A stretch of 64,000 nt of DNA. Origin: Georgenia daeguensis (lineage in GTDB: Bacteria; Actinomycetota; Actinomycetes; Actinomycetales; Actinomycetaceae). The notes beneath the pieces were generated by a model. The model was not told the origin of the DNA, ran no database searches, and saw nothing but the letters and a program-made list of their open reading frames with translations. Positions 32,642 to 41,209 of this stretch are shown here, piece after piece. The stretch spans positions 186,001-250,000 of the forward strand of contig NZ_BAABBA010000004.1 in NCBI RefSeq assembly GCF_039537705.1, in the 5' to 3' direction. Both the position numbers and the translations under genes were made by a program. Numbering within the stretch: position 1 is the first letter of the stretch; each line of letters starts with the position of its first letter.

Positions 32642-33230
32642 TGTGCTTTCCGGGCCGACCGCGAGCCGGGCCGCCCCGGCGCCGGTGGCAGCCGGCGCCA
32701 TGACACCCGCCGTGGCTCGTCGCCGCTGAGGTAGCGCACCCGATCCCGGACCCCGGACCGATCTGGTTGGGCCCTCCACCTCGCTCCACGCGGTGTCCTC
32801 CATCTCGTTCCACGCGGCGTCCTCCACCCCGCTCCATGCGGCGTCCTCCACCCCGCTCCACGCGGCGTCCTCCACCCCGCTCCACGCGGCGTCCTCCACC
32901 CCGCTCCACGCAGCGTCTCCGTCCCGAACCGCAGGGCCTCTCCACTTCGCTCCACGACGGCTCGCCGCCGCCGCTCCACGCTCGGCGCACGGCTGCGGCG
33001 AGCGGCCTGCCCGAACCGCCGATCGGTGGCACTACGCCGTTCCCACCGGTGTCGCGACCAGGAGCACACAGGTCGGCAGGGGAGGTGATGGTGCGCGGTT
33101 CGTCCGCACCGGCGTACCCACGACGCAGAGGGCGGAATTTCCCTCCACCGGCCACTCCCCGCGCTGATCTGCGGATTCAGGCGGGTCGCTGCCCAAAATA
33201 CCCGCGCTAAACCCTGCGCAGGGGAGGGAA
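32642..33230. other. Gene-free stretch upstream of mraZ
   Basis: About 590 bp with no convincing gene. Several open frames exist on both strands, but they arise because the 24-bp repeat (a multiple of three without stops) opens every frame it crosses; none has a good start signal or recognisable domain. The stretch contains the tandem repeat at 32773-32916, a diverged copy to about 32954, and the start of the mraZ control region. Confidence 0.7.
32773..32916. repeat. 24-bp tandem repeat (six units)
   Basis: Six head-to-tail 24-bp units start at 32773, 32797, 32821, 32845, 32869 and 32893. Units 4 and 5 are identical; the others differ at one to four positions. Each unit holds two CTCCA motifs (TGGAG on minus; one is TTCCA in unit 2) whose starts are exactly 10 bp apart. 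A diverged pair with the same spacing is at 32940/32950, and a single copy at 32974. The spacing equals that of the TGG boxes at the mraZ promoter. Confidence 0.92.
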
Positions 33231-33231
33231 G

Positions 33232-33256
33232 TGGAGTAATGTGGGGCTCACTGGTG
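33232..33256 (+). promoter_or_regulatory. MraZ operator (three TGG boxes)
   Basis: TGGAG, TGGGG and TGGTG start at 33232, 33242 and 33252, each separated by 5 bases. MraZ is known to bind direct TGGGN repeats with 5-base spacers upstream of its own gene. A -10-like TAATGT (33237-33242) lies within boxes 1-2, so bound MraZ would block the promoter of the dcw cluster. Confidence 0.75.
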
Positions 33257-33284
33257 GCGAGCGGAGAAGGAGGGGGGTGCAGAT

Positions 33285-33716
33285 GTGTTCCTGGGCACCC
33301 ACGCGCCCCGCCTCGACGACAAGGGCCGGCTCATCCTTCCCGCGAAGTTCCGCGACCAGCTGGCGGCCGGCATCGTGCTCACCCGCGGTCAGGAACGTTG
33401 CCTCTACGCCTTCCCCATGCGGGAGTTCGAGGAGATGCACACGAAGCTCCGCCAGGCGCCCGTCACCAGCAAGCAGGCCCGGGACTACCTGCGCGTCTTC
33501 CTCTCCGGCGCCGCCGACGAGGTCCCGGACAAGCAGGGCCGCATCACGGTCCCGCCGGCGCTGCGCCAGTACGCGGGCCTCACGAAGGACCTGGCAGTGA
33601 TCGGCGCGGGCACCCGCATCGAGATCTGGGACGCGGCGGCCTGGGAGACCTACCTGGCCGAGCAGGAGCAGGCCTTCGCCGAGACCGCGGAGGAGGTGGT
33701 CCCCGGACTGTTCTGA
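33285..33716 (+). CDS. mraZ: Transcriptional regulator MraZ
   Basis: First gene of the dcw cluster; a ring-forming AbrB-like DNA-binding protein that represses its own operon. It has 143 residues with two SpoVT/AbrB repeats: FLGTHAPRLDDKGRLILPAKF (1-21) and ADEVPDKQGRITVPPALRQYA (about 75-96), each with the DxxGR-I/L-PA/PP core. GTG 33285 is chosen because the conserved MFLGTH start falls there, preceded by AAGGAGG; an ATG two bases earlier is out of frame. Autoregulation is supported by the TGG boxes at 33232-33256. Confidence 0.95.
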   Translation: MFLGTHAPRLDDKGRLILPAKFRDQLAAGIVLTRGQERCLYAFPMREFEEMHTKLRQAPVTSKQARDYLRVFLSGAADEVPDKQGRITVPPALRQYAGLTKDLAVIGAGTRIEIWDAAAWETYLAEQEQAFAETAEEVVPGLF

Positions 33717-33783
33717 GCGCCACCCGTTCCGTTCTCACCCCGACCCGGCCCGACCCCCCGCACGACGAGGTCTCTCACCGCGA

Positions 33784-33855
33784 CTCTGGCGCACTTCCCC
33801 GGCGCCAGAGCAGGCGGAGGGAGTCCTGGTCGGGCGGCGGAGGGCCCCCGACCAG
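33784..33855 (+). other. Two hairpins between mraZ and rsmH
   Basis: Two 9-bp perfect stems in the 184-bp gap: 33784-33792 with 33802-33810, and 33826-33834 with 33847-33855. Neither has a T-run. They probably act as mRNA processing or partial attenuation signals separating mraZ from the rest of the operon. Confidence 0.5.
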
Positions 33856-33900
33856 CAACCACCAGCAGTGCACAGAACCCGAACGGACCAGGAGCCCCGC

Positions 33901-34917
33901 ATGAGCCAGGCGGACGCGGACGCGTTGCACGTCCCCGTGCTCGTGGGCCGCTGCCTCGACCTTCTGGCCCCCGCCGTCGACGCGCCCGGCGCCGTCATGA
34001 TCGACGCCACGCTGGGCATGGGCGGGCACACCGAGGCGGCGCTGCGCCGGTTCCCCGGCCTTCACGTCGTCGGCATCGACCGCGACCCCAGGGCCCTGGA
34101 GCTCGCCGGGGCGCGTCTGGCCCCCTTCGCCGGTCGCTTCACCCCGGTCCGCGCGACGTACGACCACATCGACGACGTCGCGGCGGAGCACGGACGCGAC
34201 GGGCACGTCCAGGGCGTCCTGATGGACCTGGGGGTCTCGTCCCTCCAGCTCGACGACGCCTCTCGCGGCTTCTCCTACGCGCAGGACGCCCCGCTGGACA
34301 TGCGGATGGACCAGTCGAGCGGCGTCTCCGCCGCCGAGCTGCTCGCCACCGCCGACGAGGCCGAGCTGCGCCGCATCCTCCGCGTCTACGGCGAGGAGAA
34401 GTTCGCGGGACGGATCGCCGCCGCCATCGTGCGTCGCCGCGCCACGGCCCCGCTGGAGCGCACGGGCGAGCTGGTGGAGATCGTCCGCGAGAACATCCCC
34501 CAGGCCGCCCGCCGGACGGGCGGCAACCCGGCCAAGCGCACGTTCCAGGCGCTGCGGATCGCCGTCAACGGTGAGCTCGAGGTCCTGGAGCGCGCCCTGC
34601 CCCGTGCGGTCGAGGCGCTCGCCGTCGACGGCCGGATCGTCGTCGAGTCCTACCACTCGCTCGAGGACCGCGCCGTCAAGACCGTCCTGGCCCGCGGGGC
34701 GCGCAGCTCCGCCCCGCCGGACCTGCCGGTGGAGCCCGAGACCCACCGTCCGTACCTCGAGCTGCTGACCCGAGGGGCGGAGGAGGCGGACGACGAGGAG
34801 CGCGCGCGCAACCCGCGCGCCGCCTCGGTCCGGCTCCGCGCCGCCCGACGAATCCGCCCGACCCCCGACCACCTGCTCCCGCCCCCCGACCGGAGCACCA
34901 GGAGGAATGCCGCATGA
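33901..34917 (+). CDS. rsmH: 16S rRNA (cytosine1402-N4)-methyltransferase RsmH
   Basis: Methylates N4 of C1402 in the 30S decoding centre (formerly MraW). It has 338 residues. Visible: HVPVLVGRCLDLL, SAM motif MIDATLGMGGHTEAAL, GIDRDPRAL, LMDLGVSSLQLDDASRGFSY, and C-terminal RTFQALRIAVNGELEVLE and ESYHSLEDRAVK. ATG 33901 follows AGGAG; the frame opens upstream at 33868. It overlaps ftsL by 4 bp (ATGA), starting a chain of overlapping dcw genes. Confidence 0.96.
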   Translation: MSQADADALHVPVLVGRCLDLLAPAVDAPGAVMIDATLGMGGHTEAALRRFPGLHVVGIDRDPRALELAGARLAPFAGRFTPVRATYDHIDDVAAEHGRDGHVQGVLMDLGVSSLQLDDASRGFSYAQDAPLDMRMDQSSGVSAAELLATADEAELRRILRVYGEEKFAGRIAAAIVRRRATAPLERTGELVEIVRENIPQAARRTGGNPAKRTFQALRIAVNGELEVLERALPRAVEALAVDGRIVVESYHSLEDRAVKTVLARGARSSAPPDLPVEPETHRPYLELLTRGAEEADDEERARNPRAASVRLRAARRIRPTPDHLLPPPDRSTRRNAA

Positions 34918-35300
34918 GCGCTGCACCAGCACGCGTGACCAGAGCGACTGCGCCACGAGTCTCGTGGCGACCCCGCCTGGAGGTGGTGCCCAGCCCGGCC
35001 CCCGCGCGCAGCGTCGTCCCCTTCATCGTGCTGTGCGTCGGGATCCTCGCCGCGGCGCTCCTCGGGGTCCTCCTGCTCAACACGCAGATGGCCGCCACGG
35101 CCTATGAGATCCACGACAAGCAGATCGCCCTGAACCGCCTCGACGAGGGCGAGGCGTCCCTGCGCGCCCAGGTGGAGGAGGCCGGCTCGCCGGCCGCCCT
35201 CCAGACCAGGGCCACCGAGCTGGGCATGGTCCCGGCCGAGGACATCCGCTTCGTGCTCCTCTCCGAGGGCAGCATCCTGGGGGCGGAGGCCGAGGGATGA
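34914..35300 (+). CDS. ftsL: FtsL-like cell division protein
   Basis: 128-residue bitopic membrane protein in the ftsL position. A ~35-residue cytoplasmic head, one membrane segment (VVPFIVLCVGILAAALLGVLLL, roughly 35-56), then a periplasmic-side helix/coiled coil (TQMAATAYEIHDKQIALNRLDEGEA) typical of FtsL/DivIC scaffolds that recruit FtsW-FtsI. Sequence conservation is low, as normal for FtsL; the call rests on topology and position. It overlaps rsmH and ftsI by 4 bp each. Confidence 0.82.
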   Translation: MSAAPARVTRATAPRVSWRPRLEVVPSPAPARSVVPFIVLCVGILAAALLGVLLLNTQMAATAYEIHDKQIALNRLDEGEASLRAQVEEAGSPAALQTRATELGMVPAEDIRFVLLSEGSILGAEAEG

Positions 35301-37075
35301 GCGCACGGACCGTCGCGGAGCGCGGCCAGCGGGTACGCCTCCAGGCCATCCTCGTCCTCGTCCTGACGGTCCTGCTCGTCTTCGGCGGACGGCTCGTCTA
35401 CGTCCAGGCCTTCCAGGGGCCCGAGCTCGCGCAGCAGGCGCGGGAGGACCGCACGCGCACCTCGGCGATCCGCGCACCCCGCGGCGACATCGTCGACAGC
35501 GACGGCGAGATCCTCGCCACCTCCGTCGAGCGGTACAACGTCGGCGTCAACCAGCTGCTCGTGCGCAACTACGAGCTCGAGGACGAGAAGACCGGCGAGG
35601 TCGTCTCCACCGGCGCGGCCGCGGCCGCCGAGGTCCTCGCCCCCCTGCTCGGCCGCGACAAGGCGGAGCTCGGCGCGCAGATGGTGGGTGAGTCGACCTT
35701 CGTCTACCTCGCCAAGGGCCTCACCCCGGAGCAGTGGCGCGAGATCGACGCCCTGAACATCCCCGGCATCGAGCCCGAGGAGACCACCCAGCGGATCTAC
35801 CCGAACGGCACCACCGCGGGCAACGTCATCGGCTACGTCGGCCGCGACCGGCAGGGTCTGGCCGGGCTCGAGCTCACGATGGACGACGTCCTCACCGGCA
35901 AGGACGGTTCGCTCACCGTCGAGATCGGCGGCACGGGGCAGGTCATCCCCACCGGTCACCGCGAGGAGGTGCCCGCCGTCCAGGGGCACACCGTGCACAC
36001 GACCATCGACCGCGATCTGCAGCACGTCGCCCAGACCAGCATCGACGGTGCCGTCGAGAAGTTCGGCGCGGCGTGGGGCGCCGTGGTCGTCGAGGAGATC
36101 GGCACGGGCCGCATCCTCGCCCTGGCCGACTCGAACACCGTCGACCCGGGCAACTACCAGGACTGGGCGCCGGAGGACCGCGGCTCACGCGCCGTCTCCA
36201 GCCCCTACGAGCCCGGCTCGACCGGCAAGCTCCCCACCTTCGCCCTCGGCCTCGAGAAGGGTGTCATCGACACCGACACGCCCTTCACCGTGCCCGACAC
36301 CCTCACCATGCCCAACGGCCAGACCTTCCGGGACAACAGCCCGCACGAGACCTTCCACCTCACCACCACCGGCGCGCTGCAGATGTCCTCCAACACCGCC
36401 ACGGTGCAGATCGGCGACATGGTCGACGATCGCGAACGCTTCAACCTCCTGCGCGGCTTCGGGTTCGGCGAGAAGACCGGCATCGAGCTGCCCGGCGAGG
36501 CCTCCGGCGTGGTCCGCGACCCGGACGCCTGGGACGGGCGCACCCGCTACACCACGATGTTCGGCCAGGGCATGTCCGTCACTCTCCTGCAGAACACGTC
36601 GATGGCCGCGACCCTCGGCAACGGCGGGGTCCGGGTCGACCCGCACATCGTCGACGGCACCACCGACGGCGAGGGCACCTTCACGCCCACGGAGGTCGAC
36701 GAGGGCGAGCAGATCCTCTCCGAGGAGACCACCGCCAAGATGCTGGCCATGATGGAGACCGTCGTCCAGAAGGGCGGCACGGGCCCCCAGGGCGCCGTGC
36801 CCGGCTACCGGGTGGCCGCCAAGACCGGCACCGCTCAGATCCTCGACGACGCCGGTGGCATCAGCAACCGCCTCGGCTCCTTCGTGGGCGTGGCGCCCGC
36901 CGAGAACCCCCGCGTCGCGGTGGGCGTGGTCGTGTACCGCGGTGCGGGCACCTCCTACGGCGGCACCGTCGCGGCTCCCACGTTCCGCGAGGTGATGGGC
37001 TTCGCGCTCCGGGACATGGGCGTGCCGCCGTCGACGGAGCCCACGCCGAACCTGCCGCTCGAGCCGGAGCAGTGA
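35297..37075 (+). CDS. ftsI: Septal penicillin-binding protein (FtsI/PBP3)
   Basis: Class B transpeptidase that crosslinks septal peptidoglycan with FtsW. It has 592 residues: one N-terminal membrane segment (about 15-35), dimerisation/pedestal domain with IRAPRGDIVDSDGEILA, and the transpeptidase domain with active-site STGK in YEPGSTGKLPT (SxxK), SSN in LQMSSNTATVQ (SxN) and KTG in AAKTGTAQ. The SxxK residue before Lys is Gly where Phe is usual. It overlaps ftsL (ATGA) and murE (GTGA). No PASTA domain is present. Confidence 0.94.
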   Translation: MSARTVAERGQRVRLQAILVLVLTVLLVFGGRLVYVQAFQGPELAQQAREDRTRTSAIRAPRGDIVDSDGEILATSVERYNVGVNQLLVRNYELEDEKTGEVVSTGAAAAAEVLAPLLGRDKAELGAQMVGESTFVYLAKGLTPEQWREIDALNIPGIEPEETTQRIYPNGTTAGNVIGYVGRDRQGLAGLELTMDDVLTGKDGSLTVEIGGTGQVIPTGHREEVPAVQGHTVHTTIDRDLQHVAQTSIDGAVEKFGAAWGAVVVEEIGTGRILALADSNTVDPGNYQDWAPEDRGSRAVSSPYEPGSTGKLPTFALGLEKGVIDTDTPFTVPDTLTMPNGQTFRDNSPHETFHLTTTGALQMSSNTATVQIGDMVDDRERFNLLRGFGFGEKTGIELPGEASGVVRDPDAWDGRTRYTTMFGQGMSVTLLQNTSMAATLGNGGVRVDPHIVDGTTDGEGTFTPTEVDEGEQILSEETTAKMLAMMETVVQKGGTGPQGAVPGYRVAAKTGTAQILDDAGGISNRLGSFVGVAPAENPRVAVGVVVYRGAGTSYGGTVAAPTFREVMGFALRDMGVPPSTEPTPNLPLEPEQ

Positions 37076-38694
37076 GCGCCCCGAATGGACGCGGCCGCGA
37101 GAGGGACAACAATGGGGCGGTGACTTTCGCCGTACCGAGCCCTTCTTCCGCCGTGCCCGCGCCCACCCGGCTGGGCGACCTCGCCGCCACTTTCGGGCTG
37201 GCCGTCGCGGACGGGAGCGGGCCCGACTGGGCGGAGGTCGGCGTCCGGGGGGTGCGCGCGGACAACCGGGAGATCGCCGACGGTGATCTCTTCGCGGCCC
37301 ACACGGGCGGGCGGGTCCACGGCGCCCGCTACGCCGGCGCCGCGGTCAGCGCCGGCGCGGCCGCGGTCCTCACCGACCCGGCAGGCGCGCGTCTGCTCGC
37401 CGGGACCGGCCCGCTCGGCGTGCCGGTCCTGGTCGCGCCGGACGTCCCGGCGCTGCTCGGTGAGCTCGCCGCGACGGTCTACGGCCGGCCCGCGGAGGCG
37501 CTCGGCACGTTCGCCGTCACCGGCACGAACGGCAAGACCACGACCGTCTTCATGCTCGACCACGCTCTCCGCGCGCTCGGCCGGCGCACCGGTCTCATCG
37601 GTACCGTGGAGGTCCGCGTGGGCGGGCGCGCCGTTCCTGCCACCCTGACGACGCCGCAGCCCGCGGACCTGCAGGCGCTCCTCGCGCAGATGGTCGCCGA
37701 GGACGTCGACGACCTCGTGATGGAGGTCTCCTCGCACGCCCTGGCCCTGGGCCGCGTGAACCCCGTGGTGTTCGACGTCGCGGGCTTCACCAACCTCACC
37801 CAGGACCACCTGGACTTCCACGCCACCCTGGAGGAGTACTTCGAGGCCAAGGCGGACCTGTTCACCCCGGCCCGCTCGCACCGCGGCGTGGTCCTCGTCG
37901 ACGACGAGTGGGGCTGGCGGCTCGCCGAGCGCTCCGCCACGGCCCGCCCGGGCGCCGTCGTCTCCCTCTCCGCCACCGGTGCGCACGAGGCCGACTGGCG
38001 CGTCCACGAGGTCACCGCTGACGCCTCCGGCACCGCCTTCACGCTCACCCACCGCGACGGCCGCACCCTGCGCACGCGCACCGCCCTGCCCGGCGGGTTC
38101 AACCTCGCCAACGCCGCCCTGGCCGCCGCGATGGTGCTCGAGAGCGGGGTCGGCGCCGCCGAGCTCGAGGACGCCCTCGCCGCTGCCGGCGGGCTGAGCC
38201 CCCGGGTGCCCGGCCGGATGGAGCAGCTGGCCGAGCGCCCGCGGGTGATCGTCGACTTCGCGCACAACCCCGGCGCGCTCGCCCAGGCCCTCGCCGCGCT
38301 GCGGCCGACGACGGCGGGCCGGCTGGTCCTGGTGTTCGGCGCCACGGGCTCCCGCGACCGGACCAAGCGCCCGGAGATGGCGCGCCTGGCCGTCGAGGGG
38401 GCCGACGTGGTCGTGGTCACGGACGACGACCCGCACGACGAGCCGCCGGAGCAGATCAGGGCCGAGGTGCTCGCCGCCGCCCGGGGGCATGTGCCCGACA
38501 CCACCGTGGTCGAGATTGCCAGCAGGGCCGAGGCCATCCGTACGGTGGTCCTCGAGGCCGGCGAGGACGACACGGTGCTCGTGGCCGGCCGTGGGCACGA
38601 GACCGTCCAGGAGATCGCCGGCGTGGACCACCACCTGGACGACCGCGAAGAGGTGCGCGCCGCTCTCGCGCTGCGCGCCGGAGGACTGAACTGA
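37072..38694 (+). CDS. murE: UDP-MurNAc-L-Ala-D-Glu ligase MurE
   Basis: Adds the third amino acid to the peptidoglycan precursor. It has 540 residues. ATP loop FAVTGTNGKTTTVFML, LTTPQPADLQ, MEVSSHALALGR, FTNLTQDHLDFH, and C-terminal IVDFAHNPGAL and VFGATGSRDRTKRPEMA. Where DAP-adding enzymes read DNPR, this one reads TDDDPHDEPP, which argues against meso-DAP and for L-Lys or L-Orn. GTG 37072 overlaps the ftsI stop; an alternative GTG at 37120 would remove a poorly conserved 16-residue start. Confidence 0.93.
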   Translation: MSAPNGRGRERDNNGAVTFAVPSPSSAVPAPTRLGDLAATFGLAVADGSGPDWAEVGVRGVRADNREIADGDLFAAHTGGRVHGARYAGAAVSAGAAAVLTDPAGARLLAGTGPLGVPVLVAPDVPALLGELAATVYGRPAEALGTFAVTGTNGKTTTVFMLDHALRALGRRTGLIGTVEVRVGGRAVPATLTTPQPADLQALLAQMVAEDVDDLVMEVSSHALALGRVNPVVFDVAGFTNLTQDHLDFHATLEEYFEAKADLFTPARSHRGVVLVDDEWGWRLAERSATARPGAVVSLSATGAHEADWRVHEVTADASGTAFTLTHRDGRTLRTRTALPGGFNLANAALAAAMVLESGVGAAELEDALAAAGGLSPRVPGRMEQLAERPRVIVDFAHNPGALAQALAALRPTTAGRLVLVFGATGSRDRTKRPEMARLAVEGADVVVVTDDDPHDEPPEQIRAEVLAAARGHVPDTTVVEIASRAEAIRTVVLEAGEDDTVLVAGRGHETVQEIAGVDHHLDDREEVRAALALRAGGLN

Positions 38695-40121
38695 TGATCA
38701 CGATGACGCTCGCGCAGGTCGCCGCAGTGACGGGGGGCGAGCTCGCGGGGGAGGGACGCACGCCCGTCACCGGCGACGTCGTCACCGACTCGCGCGCGGT
38801 CGGCCACGGCACGCTGTTCGCCGCCTTCGACGGCGAGCACGTCGACGGGCACGACTTCGTCGCGGCTGCCCTGGACGCGGGCGCCGCCGGGGCGCTCGTC
38901 ACCCGCGCCGTCCCCGGCACCGACCCGGGGCGGACGGTCCTCGTCGACGACGTCGCCGCCGCCCTGGGCCGTCTCGCCCGGCACGTGCTCGCCGAGCTGC
39001 GGTCACGGCGCACCCCCGCGGACCCGCTGCGTGTGGTCGCCGTGACCGGCTCGGTCGGCAAGACCACCACGAAGGACCTCCTCGCGCGCCTGCTCGCACC
39101 GCTCGGGGAGCACATCGCCCCGCCCGGCTCGTTCAACAACGAGATCGGCCTGCCGCTGACCGTGCTCCGCGCGACCGGCACCACCCGGACCCTCGTCCTG
39201 GAGATGGGCGCCGACCACGTCGGCAACCTCGAGTACCTCACCTCCGTCGCGCCGCCCGACGTCGCGGTCGTCCTCGCCGTCGGCCGCGCCCACCTCGGGG
39301 AGTTCGGCGGCATCGAGAACGTCGCCCGCGCCAAGTCTGAGCTCGTGGCCGGCCTGGCCCCCGGCGGCACCGCCGTCCTCAACGCAGACGACGCCCGCGT
39401 CGCCGCCATGGCGTCCCTCGCGCCGGGCCGCGTGCTCACCTTCGGCCGGTCCGCCCGCGCCGACGTCCGCGCGGAGGACGTGCGCCTCGACGACGCCGGA
39501 CGGGCCGCCTTCCGCCTCCACGCCCCCCAGGCGTCGGCGGACGTCCACCTCGCCCTGGTGGGCGAGCACCACGTCACCAACGCCCTGGCCGCGGCGGCCG
39601 TCGCCCTCGACCTCGGCGTCGCCCCGGAGACCGTCGTGGACGTCCTCGCCGGCGCCGGGGCCGCGAGCCCGCACCGGATGGACGTGCGCGACCGCCCGGA
39701 CGGCGTGCGCGTGGTCGACGACTCCTACAACGCCAACCCCGACTCGGTGCGTGCCGGTCTGCGCGCCCTCGTCGGGCTCGCGGCCGGGCGGCGCAGCGTC
39801 GCCGTGCTGGGCGAGATGCTCGAGCTGGGGGAGTACTCCGCCGACGAGCACCGCGCCGTCGGCGCGGACGCGGCGGGCCTCGGCGTGGACGTCGTCGTCG
39901 CCGTCGGGGAGGGCACCGCCCCGCTGGCCGACGGCGCGCGGGAGGCGGACGGTGACGCGACCGCCGTCGTGCACGTCCCCGACGTCGACGCCGCGCGGAC
40001 GCTCCTGGGCGAGCGGCTGCGGCCGGGCGACGTCGTCCTGCTGAAGGGGTCGAACGGCTCCGGCATCTGGCGGCTGGCCGACGCGCTGCTCGAGGGCACC
40101 ACCGGGAGGACCGCCTCATGA
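38694..40121 (+). CDS. murF: UDP-MurNAc-tripeptide:D-Ala-D-Ala ligase MurF
   Basis: Adds D-Ala-D-Ala to the UDP-MurNAc-tripeptide. It has 475 residues. Visible: TGDVVTDSRAVGHGTLFAAFDGEHVDGHDF (N-domain; quoted in pieces: DSRAVGHGTLF), ATP loop VAVTGSVGKTTTKDLLA, NNEIGLPLTVLRA, EMGADHVGNLEYL, and VVDDSYNANPDSVRAGL. ATG 38694 shares its A with the murE stop (TGATG), and its stop overlaps mraY (ATGA). Confidence 0.94.
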   Translation: MITMTLAQVAAVTGGELAGEGRTPVTGDVVTDSRAVGHGTLFAAFDGEHVDGHDFVAAALDAGAAGALVTRAVPGTDPGRTVLVDDVAAALGRLARHVLAELRSRRTPADPLRVVAVTGSVGKTTTKDLLARLLAPLGEHIAPPGSFNNEIGLPLTVLRATGTTRTLVLEMGADHVGNLEYLTSVAPPDVAVVLAVGRAHLGEFGGIENVARAKSELVAGLAPGGTAVLNADDARVAAMASLAPGRVLTFGRSARADVRAEDVRLDDAGRAAFRLHAPQASADVHLALVGEHHVTNALAAAAVALDLGVAPETVVDVLAGAGAASPHRMDVRDRPDGVRVVDDSYNANPDSVRAGLRALVGLAAGRRSVAVLGEMLELGEYSADEHRAVGADAAGLGVDVVVAVGEGTAPLADGAREADGDATAVVHVPDVDAARTLLGERLRPGDVVLLKGSNGSGIWRLADALLEGTTGRTAS

Positions 40122-41209
40122 TGTCCGTGCTGATCGCCGGGGCCGTCGCGCTCGTCGTGGCCATGGCCGGCACGCCGCTGTTCATCCGGCTCCTCGTGGC
40201 CAAGAACTACGGCCAGTTCATCCGGCAGGACGGCCCGACCGCCCACTTCACCAAGCGCGGCACGCCCACCATGGGCGGCGTCGTCATCATCGGCGCCACG
40301 CTGCTGGGGTACACGATCTCCAACATGGCCAGCGGCCGGCTGCCCAACGCCTCCGGCCTGCTGCTGCTCTTCCTCATGGTCGGCATGGGCCTGATCGGCT
40401 TCCTCGACGACTACATCAAGATCTCGCGGCAGCGCTCCCTGGGCCTCGACGAGCGCAGCAAGCTCATCGGCCAGGCCGTCATCGGCATCACCTTCGCCGT
40501 GCTCGCCCTGCAGTTCGAGAACGAGAACTACCGCACGCCCGCCTCGACCCAGATCTCCTTCATCCGCGACACCGGGATCGACCTCGCGTGGGCCGGCGCC
40601 GGCCTCGGGCTGGTGCTCTTCGTGCTGTGGGCGAACTTCCTCATCACGGCCTGGAGCAACGCCGTCAACCTCACCGACGGCCTCGACGGGCTCGCCACCG
40701 GCGCCTCGATGTTCGTCTTCGGTGCCTACACCGTGATCACCATCTGGCAGTCCAACCAGTCGTGCCAGTACCTCGCCGAGCCGGGTCCCGGCTGCTACGA
40801 GGTGCGGGACCCCCGCGACCTGGCGATCGTCACGGCCGCCATCGTCGGCGCATGCTTCGGCTTCCTGTGGTGGAACACCTCCCCGGCGCAGATCTTCATG
40901 GGCGACACCGGCTCCCTGGCGCTCGGCGGCGCGCTGGCCGGGCTGTCGATCCTCACGCGCACCGAGTTCCTCGCTGTCATCCTCGGCGGCCTGTTCGTCA
41001 TCATCGTCATGAGCGACGTCATCCAGATCGGCTTCTTCAAGATGACCGGCAAGCGTGTGTTCCGCATGGCCCCGCTCCACCACCACTTCGAGCTCAAGGG
41101 CTGGGGCGAGGTCACCATCGTGGTGCGCTTCTGGATCATCGCCGCCCTGTGCGTGGCGCTGGGCCTGGGCCTGTTCTACGCCGAGTGGGTCTCGGTGGCG
41201 CCGTCATGA
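40118..41209 (+). CDS. mraY: Phospho-MurNAc-pentapeptide transferase MraY
   Basis: Membrane enzyme that makes lipid I from UDP-MurNAc-pentapeptide and undecaprenyl phosphate. It has 363 residues and about ten membrane segments. Signatures: RQDGPTAHFTKRGTPTMGG, LIGFLDDYIKI (DDxxK), NAVNLTDGLDGLATG, FMGDTGSLALGG, and the C-terminal APLHHHFELKGWGE histidine motif. It has 4-bp overlaps with murF and murD. Confidence 0.97.
   Translation: MMSVLIAGAVALVVAMAGTPLFIRLLVAKNYGQFIRQDGPTAHFTKRGTPTMGGVVIIGATLLGYTISNMASGRLPNASGLLLLFLMVGMGLIGFLDDYIKISRQRSLGLDERSKLIGQAVIGITFAVLALQFENENYRTPASTQISFIRDTGIDLAWAGAGLGLVLFVLWANFLITAWSNAVNLTDGLDGLATGASMFVFGAYTVITIWQSNQSCQYLAEPGPGCYEVRDPRDLAIVTAAIVGACFGFLWWNTSPAQIFMGDTGSLALGGALAGLSILTRTEFLAVILGGLFVIIVMSDVIQIGFFKMTGKRVFRMAPLHHHFELKGWGEVTIVVRFWIIAALCVALGLGLFYAEWVSVAPS

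Noticed and set aside
32773..32916. CRISPR array
   Set aside because: Units are contiguous 24-bp tandem copies without unique spacers and no cas gene is present.
33240..33600. Alternative plus-frame start at ATG 33240 before mraZ
   Set aside because: Out of frame with mraZ; the real gene begins with the conserved FLGTH sequence at GTG 33285.
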